Shown here one piece after another: positions 53,184 to 63,752 of a stretch of DNA of 64,000 nt. The position numbers and the translations under genes are program-made. The notes beneath the pieces are model-generated. The model was not told the DNA's origin and did not search any database. It was given only the letters and a program-made list of their open reading frames with translations. Every line of letters starts with the position of its first letter. Position 1 is the stretch's first letter. This stretch comes from Streptomyces sp. NRRL F-6676 (lineage in GTDB: Bacteria > Actinomycetota > Actinomycetes > Streptomycetales > Streptomycetaceae): positions 88,489-152,488 of the forward strand of contig NZ_JOHS01000009.1 in NCBI RefSeq assembly GCF_000725625.1, in the 5' to 3' direction.

Positions 53184-54011
53184 GTGGGATCTCTGCGCAA
53201 TCCGGTCGGGCCGCTTCCCTCCTCCATCTACTGGCGTCGGAGGGCCGTTCTCGCTGCCGTAGTCGGCGTGTTGGCACTCCTCGTCGTGTGGATCGTCGGC
53301 TTCGGCGGGGGCGGCGGGAAGAAGGACGAGGGCGGTGGCGACGGCAAGAATCCCGCGCCCTCGATCACCCCGGGCCCCTCCAGCTCGGGGCCCGCGATCA
53401 GCCAACACCCCGGCGGCCGCGACGAGTCGGGCGGCGGCGGTGACGGCGACACCAGCGGCTCGGGCGACGGCTCAGGGGACGGCGACGGCTCCGGAGACGG
53501 CACCGGCAACGGCGGTGGCTCCACCGGCGGTACGGAGGGCGGCGGCTCCGCCGCGACCGGCGGCGGTGGCGGGGTCACCGGGGAACAGGTGCCCGCCAGC
53601 TCGTCGTTGACCAACTGCACGGCGAGCGCGGTGAAGTTGACCCTGCGCAGCGTCCACAACACCTACGCACCCGAGCAGACCCCCACCCTCGAGGTGACCG
53701 CCCGCAACACCTCCGCCGGTGACTGCAAGGTCGATCTCGGCCCGAAGCACGTCGTGTTGACGATCACACAGACGGGTGAGGACGACGCCTTCTGGGCCTC
53801 CGACGACTGCCCCAAGGGCTCCGGCAGCGTCCTCTTCCGGGTGCCGGCCGAGGGCAGCGCGACGTACACGGTGAAGTGGGACCGCACGCCGAGCGCTCCC
53901 CACTGCGCGACGCCGAAGGCGGGCAAGGCGTCCGCGGGCACCTACCTGGTGGAGGCGAAGGCCGCCGGATTCACCAAGGCCCAGACGTCGTTCGTCCTGG
54001 CGAAGGACTGA
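53184..54011 (+). CDS. Secreted/membrane-anchored Gly/Ser/Asp-rich protein
   Basis: 275 residues. A single N-terminal helix (about 20-39, VLAAVVGVLALLVVWIVGF) anchors or exports it. A disordered Gly/Asp/Ser linker (about 42-135) with GSGDG-type repeats leads to an immunoglobulin-like domain of about 130 residues with four Cys (NCTASAVKLTLRSVHNTYAP, DCKVDLGPKHVVLTITQ, DDCPKGSGSVLFRVP, HCATPK), probably two disulfides. Function is unknown; conserved in Streptomyces as a 'secreted protein'. GTG 53184 follows TAAGG. It lies upstream of the convergent disA gene. Confidence 0.8.
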   Translation: MGSLRNPVGPLPSSIYWRRRAVLAAVVGVLALLVVWIVGFGGGGGKKDEGGGDGKNPAPSITPGPSSSGPAISQHPGGRDESGGGGDGDTSGSGDGSGDGDGSGDGTGNGGGSTGGTEGGGSAATGGGGGVTGEQVPASSSLTNCTASAVKLTLRSVHNTYAPEQTPTLEVTARNTSAGDCKVDLGPKHVVLTITQTGEDDAFWASDDCPKGSGSVLFRVPAEGSATYTVKWDRTPSAPHCATPKAGKASAGTYLVEAKAAGFTKAQTSFVLAKD

Positions 54012-54090
54012 AAGGGCCGAAAGGACTGAAGGGCGGAAAAGGCTGAAAGGACGGAAAGGGCCGGAAGGGCGGAAAGGGCTGAGGGGCTGC
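54002..54090. repeat. Purine-rich imperfect repeat between convergent genes
   Basis: From the end of the secreted-protein gene to disA, the plus strand is a run of GGAAAGG, GAAAGGRC, GAAGGGC units with roughly 10-base spacing (for example GGCGGAAAAGGCTGAAAGGA). It is about 90 bases and over 80 percent purine. It contains no gene and no clear hairpin. Confidence 0.7.
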
Positions 54091-54109
54091 CGAAACGCCG
54101 GCCGTCCCC

Positions 54110-55234
54110 TCAGACGTACCGCTCGAGGATCGACGACTCCGCGAGCCGCGACAGCCCCTCGCGGACACTCCGCGCACGCGCCTCGCCGACACCGTCGACC
54201 GTCTGAAGGTCGTCGACGCTCGCGGCCAGCAGCTTTTGCAGGCCGCCGAAGTGCTCCACCAGACGGTCGATGATCGCGCCGGGCAGCCGGGGCACCTTCG
54301 CGAGGAGCCGGAAGCCGCGCGGCGAGACGGCGGAGTCCAGCGCCTCGGGGGAGCCGGTGTAGCCGAGCGCGCGGGCGACCGTGGACAGCTCCAGCAGCTC
54401 CGCGTGGCTCAGCGCGTCCAGCTCGGCGAGGGCCTCCTCGACCGTGCGGGAGCGCTTGGCGGTGGGCTCGGGGACGTAGTCCCGTACGACCAGTTCGCGC
54501 TCGGGCTCCACGCCCGCGATCAACTCGTCGAGCTGGAGGGCGAGAAGACGGCCGTCGGTGCCGAGCTCGACGACGTACTCGGCGATCTCGGTGGCGATGC
54601 GGCGGACCATCTCCAGGCGCTGCGCGACCGCCGAGACGTCCCGGACCGTCACCAGGTCCTCGATCTCCAGTGCGGAGAGCGTGCCCGCCACCTCGTCCAG
54701 GCGGAGCTTGTACCGCTCCAGCGTGGCAAGGGCCTGGTTGGCGCGGGACAGGATCGCCGCCGAGTCCTCCAGGACACGGCGCTGCCCGTCGACGTACAGC
54801 GCGATCAGGCGCATCGACTGCGAGACCGACACCACGGGGTACTTGACCTGCTTGCTGACCCGGTCCGCCGTGCGGTGCCGGGTGCCGGTCTCCTCCGTGG
54901 GGATCGTCGGGTCGGGCAGCAACTGCACGCCCGCGCGGAGGATCTTGGAGAGGTCGGAGGAGAGCACGATGCCGCCGTCGAGCTTGCACAGCTCACGCAG
55001 GCGCGTCGCCGTGAACTCGACGTCCAGGACGAAGCCGCCCGTGCACATCGACTCGACGGTCTTGTCGGAGCCGAGCACGATGAGTCCGCCGGTGTTGCCG
55101 CGCAGCACCCGCTCCAGTCCGTCGCGCAGGCTCGTGCCGGGCGCCACGGCGCTCAGGGAGGCGCGCATCAGGCCGTCGGCACCGGAACTCCCGCCGGATT
55201 TTCCGGGAGCTGCCGCCCGGTCGTTGGCTGCCAC
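54110..55234 (-). CDS. disA: DNA integrity scanning protein DisA (diadenylate cyclase)
   Basis: 374 residues. DisA makes c-di-AMP from ATP and scans DNA for recombination intermediates. The catalytic Asp86 is in [12 protein letters not shown] (DGG rather than the more common DGA), and the R-H-R motif is in [10 protein letters not shown] (119-121). A helical spine (about 150-290) leads to a C-terminal HhH domain with [23 protein letters not shown] 55234 follows GGAGGAG. radA lies 80 bases upstream on the same strand. In Streptomyces c-di-AMP controls growth and osmotic stress. Confidence 0.97.
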   Translation of the reverse strand: MAANDRAAAPGKSGGSSGADGLMRASLSAVAPGTSLRDGLERVLRGNTGGLIVLGSDKTVESMCTGGFVLDVEFTATRLRELCKLDGGIVLSSDLSKILRAGVQLLPDPTIPTEETGTRHRTADRVSKQVKYPVVSVSQSMRLIALYVDGQRRVLEDSAAILSRANQALATLERYKLRLDEVAGTLSALEIEDLVTVRDVSAVAQRLEMVRRIATEIAEYVVELGTDGRLLALQLDELIAGVEPERELVVRDYVPEPTAKRSRTVEEALAELDALSHAELLELSTVARALGYTGSPEALDSAVSPRGFRLLAKVPRLPGAIIDRLVEHFGGLQKLLAASVDDLQTVDGVGEARARSVREGLSRLAESSILERYV

Positions 55235-55314
55235 TGCACTCCTCCGGTCGCGGGTTCTGGGGCGCTCCGTGTCGCACTCTCGGTTCGTACGGACGGGCGA
55301 GACCAGGGCAAAGT

Positions 55315-56724
55315 CTACCGGCGGTCCTCCCGCTCCTGCGGGGCCTCTCGGTGACGGGAGCGCGGCAGGACCCGCAGCGCGTCCCCCATGTCCGCCACTT
55401 CCAGCACCTTCATGCCCGGCGGGATCTTCCCCGGATCGGCCGGGACCAGGGCATGTGTGAAGCCCAGCCGGTGCGCCTCGGCGAGCCTGCGCTGCACGCC
55501 CGTGACCCGTCTCACCTCGCCCGCCAGGCCCACCTCGCCGATCGCGACGAGGTTCTTCGGCAGCGGGGTGTCGCTCGCGGCGGAGGCCAGCGCGAGGGCG
55601 ATGGCCAGGTCGGCGGCGGGCTCGGAGAGCTTCACCCCGCCGACCGTCGCCGAGTAGATGTCCCGCTTGCCCAGCGCGCTGATCCGGCCGCGCTGTTCGA
55701 GCACGGCGAGCACCATCTGGACGCGGGAGGTCTCCAGCCCGGAGGTGGTGCGGCGGGGCGAGGGCAGCTGGGAGTCGACCGTGAGCGACTGCACCTCGGC
55801 GACCAGCGGGCGGCGGCCCTCCAGGGTGACGGTCAGGCACGTACCCGGCACCGGTTCGTCCCGCCGGGTGAGGAACAGGCCGCTGGGGTCGGCCAGGCCC
55901 ACGATGCCCTCGTCGTGCAGTTCGAAGCAGCCGACCTCGTCCGTGGCGCCGTACCTGTTCTTGACGCCGCGTACGAGGCGGAGGCGGGCGTGGCGGTCGC
56001 CCTCGAAGGACAGCACCACGTCCACCAGGTGTTCGAGGAGGCGGGGGCCCGCGATGGCGCCGTCCTTCGTGACGTGGCCCACCAGGAGCGTGGCCATGCC
56101 GCGTTCCTTGGAGGCGCGGATGAGGGCGCCGGCCACCTCGCGGACCTGGGCCATGCCGCCGGGGGCGCCGTCGATCTCCGGCGAGGCGACCGTCTGCACC
56201 GAGTCGACGATCAGCAGGGACGGCTTCACCTCGTCCAAGTGGCCGAGGACGGCGGCGAGATCGGTCTCGGCGGCGAGGTAGAGGTCGTCGTCGAGCGCCT
56301 TGATGCGGTCGGCGCGCATCCGCACCTGGCTCGCGGACTCCTCGCCCGTGACGTAGAGGGTGCGGTGGTCGGGTCCGGCGGCCTTGGCCGCGACGTCCAG
56401 CAGGAGCGTGGACTTGCCGACGCCGGGTTCGCCCGCGAGGAGGACGACCGCGCCGGGGACCAGCCCGCCGCCGAGCACGCGGTCCAGTTCGGGGACGCCC
56501 GTGGAGCGGGCGGTGGCCTGGCGGCCGTCGACCTCGGCGATGGGGAGGGCGGCCGTGGTGACGCGGCCGGGGGCCGTCGTACGGACGGCGGGCGCTCCGT
56601 ACTCCTCGACGGTGCCCCAGGCCTGGCATTCGGGGCAGCGGCCGAGCCACTTGGCCGTCTGCCAGCCGCACTCCGTGCAGCGGTAGGAGGGACGGTCCTT
56701 GGTGGTCTTGGTACGGGCAGCCAT
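55315..56724 (-). CDS. radA: DNA repair protein RadA
   Basis: 469 residues. RadA (Sms) is a branch-migration ATPase for recombination. It has the Cys4 zinc finger [18 protein letters not shown] (C16, C19, C30, C33), Walker [10 protein letters not shown] (98-106), the KNRYG motif and a C-terminal Lon-protease-like domain with [20 protein letters not shown] 56724 is the start. It is upstream of disA, a common pairing, and in Bacillus the two proteins interact functionally. Confidence 0.97.
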   Translation of the reverse strand: MAARTKTTKDRPSYRCTECGWQTAKWLGRCPECQAWGTVEEYGAPAVRTTAPGRVTTAALPIAEVDGRQATARSTGVPELDRVLGGGLVPGAVVLLAGEPGVGKSTLLLDVAAKAAGPDHRTLYVTGEESASQVRMRADRIKALDDDLYLAAETDLAAVLGHLDEVKPSLLIVDSVQTVASPEIDGAPGGMAQVREVAGALIRASKERGMATLLVGHVTKDGAIAGPRLLEHLVDVVLSFEGDRHARLRLVRGVKNRYGATDEVGCFELHDEGIVGLADPSGLFLTRRDEPVPGTCLTVTLEGRRPLVAEVQSLTVDSQLPSPRRTTSGLETSRVQMVLAVLEQRGRISALGKRDIYSATVGGVKLSEPAADLAIALALASAASDTPLPKNLVAIGEVGLAGEVRRVTGVQRRLAEAHRLGFTHALVPADPGKIPPGMKVLEVADMGDALRVLPRSRHREAPQEREDRR

Positions 56725-56819
56725 GCGGAAACCGTAGCCGGGGGTACTGACAGCGGGTGCGGGGAGGCGCGACAGAGCTCGGGTGGCTGGGGTTCGCCGG
56801 CGGGTGCGGACGGTTTGTG

Positions 56820-56925
56820 GTTGCTCGCGCCCACGCGGCGGAGCCGCGTATCGACACAGCCCCGCGCCCCTGAAAGCCGGGGGCGCCCCCCGCTTTTGAG
56901 GGGCGCGGGGAACTGCGCGACAAGC
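56820..56925. repeat. Dispersed GC-rich elements upstream of radA
   Basis: GCGCCCACGCGGCGGAGCCG (minus-strand copy of the dispersed element, 56828-56847) is followed by AGGGGCGCGGGGAACTGCGC (56899-56918). They lie in the 374-base divergent gap 56725-57098 between radA and the BACON protein. No gene or other recognised signal was found in the rest of the gap. Confidence 0.75.
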
Positions 56926-57098
56926 CACGACGCGACCCGCGGCCGCACTACGAACCGAATCCCCCCACCCCGGAGCGCGCACGGAACCCGCCGGGAGGGC
57001 GCCCCGCACTCGGATGAGGGATCGTTTCACCCGTACGGAGTAAAAGTGCGGAAGGGGTGAGAACGGACAGCACCTCGGCGCCTACGGTCGCACGGGTG

Positions 57099-58904
57099 AT
57101 GAGCAGCAGCCCGGAGACCCCCACGTACCCCACCGGCGCGCGCCCGGCGCAAGGGAGCGTGCGCACATCCGAGCGCACGACGTCGCGCACGTCCACGCAC
57201 CCGCCCGCACCGTGCGAGCCCCCTCTGGACGGCCTGTTCACCTACTGTCTGTCGGTCCTGTGCGACCACGACGCCGCGACCGCCGCCCTCGGCGACGTCC
57301 TCGCCGTGGCCGAGCGCCGCGGCCGGCACGGCCCGGAGGCCGCCGCCGACCGCCGCGCCTGGCTGTACGCGCTGGCCCGCTGGGCCTGCCGGCGCCGCCT
57401 CGCCGAGTCCGGCCGCCGCCGCACCGCGACCCACGCGGCCGGCCGCACCTCCGACCGAGGCGACACGGCCAGGAGCACAACCAGGAACGCGGCCGGGAAC
57501 GCGGCCAAGGACGCCGCCGACCGCCGTGCCGCCGCCGCGATCGCCGCCACCTCCAGCACCACGGACCTCACCCCGGACACCCGCGAGCGCCGCCGCCGCG
57601 AGCTCGCGCTGCTGGCCTGGCCGGAGGCGGCCGGCACCACCCCCGAGCAGCGCGAGGCGCTGGAACTGGCCGTACGCCACCGGCTCGCCGCCCACGAGGT
57701 CGCCGCCGTCCTCGGCCAGGACCTCGCCACCACCCGCGAACTCCTCGCCTCCGCCGCCTGCGAGGTGGAGCGCACCCGCACCGCCCTCACCGTCGTGGAG
57801 ACCGGCGCCTGCCCCGGCGTCGCCCACCTCACCAGTGACCGCCGGCTCGTCCTCGGCCCCGCCCTGCGCACCGAACTCGTCCGCCACGTCGACGACTGCC
57901 CCCGCTGCCGCCGCACCGCCGAACGCGCCCTCCCCGGCAGCTGGCCGGGCGCCACCGTCACCCCCGACGAACTGCCCGTCCTGCCCGCCCCCCGCGCCGC
58001 CCTGCGCGCGGCGACCGCGCACCACGCGCGCGTGCGCGGCAGGGGCCCCCGCTTCGACCGGCGCGGCTTCCCCATGGACCCCGGCGACCACGCCGCCCGC
58101 CGCGAACGCATGCGCGCCCGGGCGCTCACCACGACGGTCGTCGCCACCGTCGTCGCCGCCCCCGTCCTCGCCCTGTGGGCCGCCTACCGGGGCGCCCCGC
58201 TCACCGGCGAGGGCTCCGACGGCCGCCCCGCCACCGCGGGCGAGGCCCAGGACCCGGGAGCGCTCGACGGCGGGGCGGGAGACACGTACGAGAACGCGGG
58301 CAGCGCGCGCGTGAGCCCCGACTCCCGCCACCCCGGCCGCCCCGGCGCCTCCGACGGCACCGACGTCGACGTGGCCGTGGTGGACGGCGACACGGGCGCA
58401 CCCAGCGCCGGCAGCGTCACCGTGAGCGCGTGGAGCAGCGGCACGACGACCCTGATCACCCTCCGGGCGACCGGCGGCTCACCCGTCCACTGGTCGGCGC
58501 GCACCACCGCGCCCTGGCTCTACCTGAGCCGCACCTCCGGCACCCTCGCCCCCGGCGAGTCCGTCACCGTCAAGGTGTACGTCGACCACCTGAGCGAACC
58601 CTCCGGCGCCTGGCACGCGCGCGTGACGCTCGCCCCCGGCGGCGCCACGGTCACCATCGACGGCTACGGCACCGCGGGCACCGGCGCCCCCGACAGCGAC
58701 CCCCCGGCGCCGCCCCACGGCCACCATCCCCCTCACCACCACCCGCGCCCGACCGGCACCCCGGGCACGCCGGACCCCGACCCCACGCCGGACGACCCGA
58801 CCCCGGCCCCGACCCCGAGCGCCACCGACCCCACCCCACCGGCCGGCGGCGACGGCTCCACACCCCCGCCGGACAGCCCGGACGGGGCGAGCCCCGCGCA
58901 GTAA
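57099..58904 (+). CDS. Sigma-like / zinc-finger / transmembrane / BACON fusion protein
   Basis: 601 residues with an unusual composite plan. Residues 43-102 look like sigma factor region 2 (DGLFTYCLSVLCDHDAATAA, RAWLYALARWACRRRL). Residues 180-230 look like region 4 (TPEQREALELAVRHRLAAHE, VAAVLGQDLATTRELLASAA). Cys238 and then H263-x3-C267-x2-C270 (VRHVDDCPRCRR) resemble an anti-sigma zinc finger. One membrane helix (343-362) is followed by an external BACON-like domain (about 437-524, VTVSAWSSGTTTLITL, WLYLSRTSGTLAPGESVTVK) and a Pro/His/Asp-rich tail. GTG 57057 or ATG 57099 could be the start. Function unknown; membrane-tethered transcription control is a hypothesis. Confidence 0.85.
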   Translation: MSSSPETPTYPTGARPAQGSVRTSERTTSRTSTHPPAPCEPPLDGLFTYCLSVLCDHDAATAALGDVLAVAERRGRHGPEAAADRRAWLYALARWACRRRLAESGRRRTATHAAGRTSDRGDTARSTTRNAAGNAAKDAADRRAAAAIAATSSTTDLTPDTRERRRRELALLAWPEAAGTTPEQREALELAVRHRLAAHEVAAVLGQDLATTRELLASAACEVERTRTALTVVETGACPGVAHLTSDRRLVLGPALRTELVRHVDDCPRCRRTAERALPGSWPGATVTPDELPVLPAPRAALRAATAHHARVRGRGPRFDRRGFPMDPGDHAARRERMRARALTTTVVATVVAAPVLALWAAYRGAPLTGEGSDGRPATAGEAQDPGALDGGAGDTYENAGSARVSPDSRHPGRPGASDGTDVDVAVVDGDTGAPSAGSVTVSAWSSGTTTLITLRATGGSPVHWSARTTAPWLYLSRTSGTLAPGESVTVKVYVDHLSEPSGAWHARVTLAPGGATVTIDGYGTAGTGAPDSDPPAPPHGHHPPHHHPRPTGTPGTPDPDPTPDDPTPAPTPSATDPTPPAGGDGSTPPPDSPDGASPAQ

Positions 58905-58920
58905 AGGCTCGGGGGACCGC

Positions 58921-59763
58921 TCAGCGCACCGGATCGGCCGGATGCGGGGCCACCAGCGGGAGCCCCCGGGCCAGCCGTTCCTCGCACAGCTCGACCAGCC
59001 GGTCGTACCCGGCCTTGCCCATCAGCTCGGTCAGCTCCGCCCGGTAGGACACGTACACCGGGTCGCCCGCGCCGTGCGCCGAGGTCGCCGACGTGCACCA
59101 CCAGTGCAGGTCGTGCCCGCCCGGGCCCCAGCCCCGGCGGTCGTACTCGCCGATCGACACCTGGAGCACGCGGGTGTCGTCGGGCCGGTCGATCCAGTCG
59201 TACGTCCGCCGCACCGGCAGCTGCCAGCACACGTCCGGCTTGGTCTCCAGCGGCTCGCGGCCCTCGCGCAGCGCCAGGATGTGCAGCGAGCAGCCGGCAC
59301 CGCCCGCGAAACCGGGACGGTTCTGGAAGATGCACGAGCCCTGGAACGGACGGGTCTGCCGGGAGCCCTCGTCGTCCTCGCTCACCCAGCCGCCGCGCCG
59401 GCCCTCGTCGTGGTGCTGCCAGATGTCCGGCGTGAGCCGCGCCACATGACCGGCGACGCGCTCCTCGTCCTCCTCGTCGGAGAAGTGCGCCCCCAGCGTG
59501 CAGCAGCCGTCGTCGGCGCGGCCCGCCTCGATGCCCTGGCAGCCGGCGCCGAAGACGCAGTTCCAGCGCGAGGTCAGCCAGGTCAGGTCGCAGCGGAAGA
59601 CCTGCTCGTCGTCGGCCGGGTCGGGGAACTCCACCCACGCGCGCGCGAAGTCGAGCCCCTTCTCGTCGGCCGTGTCACGCACCGGCGAAGGGGCCTTCGA
59701 ACCCGCCGCGGGCCCGGCGTTTTCGCCCCGCTTGCCGCTCTTCGCGTTTTTCGTCTTTGGCAC
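58921..59763 (-). CDS. Conserved Cys-rich protein, unknown function
   Basis: 280 residues, soluble. After a 40-residue basic leader it has at least eight conserved-looking Cys: [20 protein letters not shown] and [11 protein letters not shown] near the start, then GSCIFQN, GAGCSLH, DVCWQLP and WWCTSAT. The spacing recalls the YkgJ/DUF3109-type cysteine-cluster proteins thought to bind zinc or iron, but the assignment is tentative. Its start is uncertain: GTG 59763 has GGAGG only 1 base away. It is divergent from the Ppx gene and convergent with the BACON protein 16 bases away. Confidence 0.78.
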   Translation of the reverse strand: MPKTKNAKSGKRGENAGPAAGSKAPSPVRDTADEKGLDFARAWVEFPDPADDEQVFRCDLTWLTSRWNCVFGAGCQGIEAGRADDGCCTLGAHFSDEEDEERVAGHVARLTPDIWQHHDEGRRGGWVSEDDEGSRQTRPFQGSCIFQNRPGFAGGAGCSLHILALREGREPLETKPDVCWQLPVRRTYDWIDRPDDTRVLQVSIGEYDRRGWGPGGHDLHWWCTSATSAHGAGDPVYVSYRAELTELMGKAGYDRLVELCEERLARGLPLVAPHPADPVR

Positions 59764-59804
59764 GCCTCCAGGGTAAGTGCCCGTCGGCAGTAGCGTTTGC
59801 GTCC

Positions 59805-60734
59805 ATGAGACTCGGTGTCCTCGACGTGGGATCGAACACGGTCCACCTGCTGGTGGTGGACGCGCACCCGGGCGCCCGCCCGCTGCCCGCGCACTCGCAC
59901 AAGGCGGAGCTGCGGCTCGCCCAACTTCTCGACGAGGACGGGGCGATCGGCCAGGTCGGCGTCGACCGCCTGATCGCCGTCGTCCGCGACGCCCTCCAGG
60001 CCGCCGAGGACAAGGGCGTGGAGGATCTGCTGCCCTTCGCCACCTCCGCGGTGCGCGAGGCCCGCAACGCCGACGAGGTCCTCGCCCGCGTACGCGAGGA
60101 GACCGGCGTCGAGCTCCAGGTGCTCAGCGGCGAGGAGGAGGCGCGGTGCACGTTCCTCGCCGCCCGCCGCTGGTTCGGCTGGTCGGCGGGGAAGCTGCTG
60201 GTCGTCGACATCGGCGGCGGCTCGCTGGAGATCGCGTACGGCATCGACGAGCAGCCCGACGCCGCGGTGTCGCTGCCGTTGGGCGCGGGCCGGCTGACCG
60301 CCGGACGGCTGCCGGGGGACCCGCCGGCCCCGGACGACGTCCGCGCGCTGCGCAAGCACGTGCGCGCCGAGATCGCCCGCACGGTCGGCGAGTTCAGCCG
60401 GTTCGGACCGCCCGACCATGTCGTGGCCACGTCCAAGACCTTCCGCCAGCTCGCCCGCATCGGCGGCGCGGCCCGCTCCGCGGACGGCCTCTACGTGCAG
60501 CGCGAGCTGAAGCGGGAGTCCCTGGCGGCCTGGGTCCCCAGGCTCGCCTCGATGACCACCGAGGAACGCGCCGAACTCCCCGGCGTCTCCGCCGACCGCG
60601 CCCACCAGCTCGTCGCCGGCGCGCTGGTGGCGGAGGCCGCGATGGACCTCCTGGGAATCGAGTCCCTGGAGATATGCCCGTGGGCCCTGAGGGAGGGCAT
60701 CATCCTGCGGAACCTGGACCAGCTGGGGATGTAG
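59805..60734 (+). CDS. Ppx/GppA-family phosphatase
   Basis: 309 residues. The exopolyphosphatase/pppGpp phosphatase fold of the short actinobacterial type is clear: [15 protein letters not shown] (ASKHA phosphate 1), [30 protein letters not shown] and [14 protein letters not shown] (phosphate 2). Family members degrade polyphosphate or act on alarmones; the two cannot be distinguished here. ATG 59805 ([12 protein letters not shown]) is the natural start. A TAGCGT sits 9 bases upstream as a possible leaderless -10. A terminator-like hairpin follows. Confidence 0.94.
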   Translation: MRLGVLDVGSNTVHLLVVDAHPGARPLPAHSHKAELRLAQLLDEDGAIGQVGVDRLIAVVRDALQAAEDKGVEDLLPFATSAVREARNADEVLARVREETGVELQVLSGEEEARCTFLAARRWFGWSAGKLLVVDIGGGSLEIAYGIDEQPDAAVSLPLGAGRLTAGRLPGDPPAPDDVRALRKHVRAEIARTVGEFSRFGPPDHVVATSKTFRQLARIGGAARSADGLYVQRELKRESLAAWVPRLASMTTEERAELPGVSADRAHQLVAGALVAEAAMDLLGIESLEICPWALREGIILRNLDQLGM

Positions 60735-60739
60735 GAAAG

Positions 60740-60780
60740 GGGGGCGCGCTTCTGTGGGATGCGCCACGAGACGCGCCCCC
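60740..60780 (+). terminator. Hairpin after the Ppx gene
   Basis: GGGGGCGCG (60740-60748) and CGCGCCCCC (60772-60780) pair perfectly, 6 bases after the Ppx stop. A copy of the dispersed GGGGCGTGGGGAACTGCGCGA element overlaps its downstream edge (60784-60804). Confidence 0.7.
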
Positions 60781-60901
60781 GAAGGGGCGTGGGGAACTGC
60801 GCGAGCAACCCCCACAAGCCGTCAGCCGCCAACGAACCCCGAGCCACCCCACCCCTTAGGCGCCCCGCACACCACCCAACCGCACCCCGTAACCTGTCCC
60901 C

Positions 60902-61732
60902 ATGGCGGAGCCCCCCGTACAGATCCCGGAAACGGAGCCGAAGGTCGCCCTGTCCACCGCCTCCGTCTACCCGGAGTCCACGGCGACGGCCTTCGAGATC
61001 GCCGCGCGCCTCGGCTACGACGGCGTCGAGGTCATGGTCTGGACCGACCCCGTCAGCCAGGACATCGAGGCGCTGCGCAGACTCAGCGACTACCACCGCA
61101 TACCCATCCTCGCCGTGCACGCCCCCTGCCTGCTCATCACGCAGCGCGTGTGGTCCACCGACCCCTGGACCAAGCTCCAGCGGGCCCGCGCCGCCGCCGA
61201 GAAGCTCGGCGCGAGCACGGTCGTCGTCCACCCCCCGTTCCGCTGGCAGCGCCAGTACGCACGCGACTTCGTCGACGGCGTCTGGCGCATGGCGAACGAG
61301 ACCGACGTGCGGTTCGCCGTCGAGAACATGTACCCCTGGCGCTACCGCGACCGCGAGATGCTCGCCTATGCCCCCGACTGGGACGTCACCAAGGACGACT
61401 ACCGCCACTTCACGATCGACCTCAGCCATGCCGCGACCGCCCGCACCGACGCGCTCGGCATGCTCGACCGCATGGGCGACCGGCTCGGCCACGTCCACCT
61501 CGCCGACGGCAAGGGCTCGGCCAAGGACGAGCACCTGGTGCCCGGCCGCGGCGGACAGCCCTGCGCGGCGGTGCTGGAACACCTCTCGCGCACCGGGTTC
61601 GACGGCCATGTGGTGATCGAGGTCAACACCCGCCGCGCCATGTCCAGCGCCGAACGTGAGGCCGACCTGGCGGAGGCCCTGGCCTTCACCCGCCTCCACC
61701 TGGCGTCGACCGCGGATCTCCCGCGCGGCTGA
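60902..61732 (+). CDS. Sugar phosphate isomerase/epimerase-like TIM barrel protein
   Basis: 276 residues, AP-endonuclease-2/xylose-isomerase-like fold. Conserved barrel segments are [63 protein letters not shown] and HVHLADGKG, with metal-ligand candidates His, Glu and Asp at the ends of strands. Substrate is unknown. ATG 60902 has no ribosome site; TAACCT (60890-60895) 7 bases upstream indicates a leaderless transcript. It precedes ilvD by 120 bases. Confidence 0.88.
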   Translation: MAEPPVQIPETEPKVALSTASVYPESTATAFEIAARLGYDGVEVMVWTDPVSQDIEALRRLSDYHRIPILAVHAPCLLITQRVWSTDPWTKLQRARAAAEKLGASTVVVHPPFRWQRQYARDFVDGVWRMANETDVRFAVENMYPWRYRDREMLAYAPDWDVTKDDYRHFTIDLSHAATARTDALGMLDRMGDRLGHVHLADGKGSAKDEHLVPGRGGQPCAAVLEHLSRTGFDGHVVIEVNTRRAMSSAEREADLAEALAFTRLHLASTADLPRG

Positions 61733-61852
61733 CACCCCAGGTCAGTACGGGTACCGAGACGCACGTCCCGCATTCCGGACAGCCCGTCCCGAACCCTGGA
61801 TGACCGGCGTACGCTCGACGGCAGTCATAACTCTCCGAAGGAGCGAGCGACG

Positions 61853-63706
61853 ATGCCCGAGCTGAGGTCCCGCACAGTCACCCACGGCCGCAACATGGCG
61901 GGCGCCCGCGCCCTTATGCGCGCCTCCGGTGTACCCGGCGCGGACATCGGCCGCAAGCCGATCATCGCGGTCGCCAACTCCTTCACGGAGTTCGTGCCGG
62001 GCCACACGCACCTCCAGCCGGTCGGCCGGATCGTCTCCGAGGCGATCAGCGCGGCCGGCGGCATCCCGCGCGAGTTCAACACCATCGCCGTCGACGACGG
62101 CATCGCGATGGGTCACGGCGGCATGCTCTACAGCCTGCCCTCGCGCGACCTGATCGCGGACAGCGTGGAGTACATGGTCGAGGCCCACTGCGCCGACGCC
62201 CTGGTCTGCATCTCCAACTGCGACAAGATCACCCCGGGCATGCTGATGGCCGCGCTGCGCCTGAACATCCCGACGGTCTTCGTCTCCGGCGGCCCGATGG
62301 AGTCCGGCCGCGCCACCCTGGTCGACGGCACGGTCCGCACGCTCGACCTGGTCGACGCGATCTCCGACGCCGTCAACGACAAGATCTCCGACGAGGACAT
62401 CCTCCGCATCGAGGAGAACGCCTGCCCGACCTGCGGCTCGTGTTCCGGCATGTTCACCGCCAACTCGATGAACTGCCTGACCGAGGCCATCGGCCTCTCC
62501 CTCCCGGGCAACGGCTCGGTGCTCGCCACCCACACGGCCCGCAAGGCGCTGTACGAGGACGCCGCGCGCACGGTGATGGACATCACCCGCCGCTACTACG
62601 AGCAGGACGACGACACGGTCCTGCCGCGCAACGTCGCCACGTTCGCCGCGTTCGAGAACGCCATGGCGCTCGACATCGCGATGGGCGGCTCCACCAACAC
62701 GATCCTGCACCTGCTCGCCGCCGCCCAGGAGGCGGGCGTCGAGTTCGGCCTGGAGCAGATCGACGCCGTCTCGCGCCGTGTGCCGTGCCTGGCCAAGGTC
62801 GCCCCGAACGTCGCCAAGGACCGCACGTACTACATGGAGGACGTGCACCGGGCCGGCGGCATCCCCGCCCTCCTCGGCGAGCTGCACCGCGCGGGGCTGC
62901 TCAACGAGGACGTCCACTCGGTGCACAGCCCGTCGCTGGCCGACTGGCTCAAGACCTGGGACGTGCGCGGCGGCTCCCCGTCCCCCGAGGCGGTCGAACT
63001 GTGGCACGCGGCTCCGGGGTGTGTGAGGTCGGCGGAGGCCTTCTCCCAGTCCGAGCGCTGGGAGGCGCTGGACACCGACGCCGAGGGCGGCTGCATCCGC
63101 TCCGCCGAGCACGCCTACTCCAAGGACGGCGGCCTCGCGGTCCTCAAGGGCAACCTCGCGGTCGACGGCTGCGTGGTGAAGACGGCCGGCGTCGACGAGT
63201 CCATCTGGACCTTCGAGGGTCCCGCGGTCGTCTGCGACTCCCAGGAGGAGGCCGTCGAGAAGATCCTCACCAAGGGGATCAAGGACGGCGACGTCGTCGT
63301 CATCCGCTACGAGGGCCCCAAGGGCGGCCCCGGCATGCAGGAGATGCTCTACCCGACCTCGTACCTGAAGGGCCGTGGCCTGGGGAAGACGTGCGCGCTG
63401 GTCACCGACGGCCGCTTCTCCGGCGGCACGTCGGGTCTGTCGATCGGCCACGCGTCGCCCGAGGCGGCGTCCGGCGGCACGATCGCGCTCGTCGAGGACG
63501 GCGACCGGATCCGCATCGACATCCCCGGCCGCACGATCGAACTCCTCGTCGACGACGCGGAACTCACCCGGCGCGCCGAGGCCCTCGCCGGCGACTACAC
63601 CCCCCGCAACCGCACCCGCAAGGTCTCCACGGCCCTCCGCGCCTACGCGGCCATGGCGACCAGCGCGGACAAGGGCGCGGTACGAGACGTGACCAAGCTC
63701 GGCTGA
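61853..63706 (+). CDS. ilvD: Dihydroxy-acid dehydratase
   Basis: 617 residues. It dehydrates dihydroxy-acids in isoleucine and valine synthesis using an iron-sulfur cluster. Motifs seen are [32 protein letters not shown] (Cys123), [20 protein letters not shown] (Cys191, 194, 197) and [20 protein letters not shown]. The absence of an N-terminal cluster Cys (NSFTEF in its place) suggests the E. coli-like 4Fe-4S type. ATG 61853 follows AAGGAGCG. It stands alone and is followed by a strong terminator. Confidence 0.98.
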   Translation: MPELRSRTVTHGRNMAGARALMRASGVPGADIGRKPIIAVANSFTEFVPGHTHLQPVGRIVSEAISAAGGIPREFNTIAVDDGIAMGHGGMLYSLPSRDLIADSVEYMVEAHCADALVCISNCDKITPGMLMAALRLNIPTVFVSGGPMESGRATLVDGTVRTLDLVDAISDAVNDKISDEDILRIEENACPTCGSCSGMFTANSMNCLTEAIGLSLPGNGSVLATHTARKALYEDAARTVMDITRRYYEQDDDTVLPRNVATFAAFENAMALDIAMGGSTNTILHLLAAAQEAGVEFGLEQIDAVSRRVPCLAKVAPNVAKDRTYYMEDVHRAGGIPALLGELHRAGLLNEDVHSVHSPSLADWLKTWDVRGGSPSPEAVELWHAAPGCVRSAEAFSQSERWEALDTDAEGGCIRSAEHAYSKDGGLAVLKGNLAVDGCVVKTAGVDESIWTFEGPAVVCDSQEEAVEKILTKGIKDGDVVVIRYEGPKGGPGMQEMLYPTSYLKGRGLGKTCALVTDGRFSGGTSGLSIGHASPEAASGGTIALVEDGDRIRIDIPGRTIELLVDDAELTRRAEALAGDYTPRNRTRKVSTALRAYAAMATSADKGAVRDVTKLG

Positions 63707-63715
63707 CCCACCAAC

Positions 63716-63752
63716 CACAGCCCCGCGCCCCCATCAGGGGCGCGGGGCTGTG
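63716..63752 (+). terminator. Strong terminator after ilvD
   Basis: CACAGCCCCGCGCCCC (63716-63731) and GGGGCGCGGGGCTGTG (63737-63752) form a perfect 16-bp stem with a CATCA loop, 10 bases after the ilvD stop. Confidence 0.9.
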
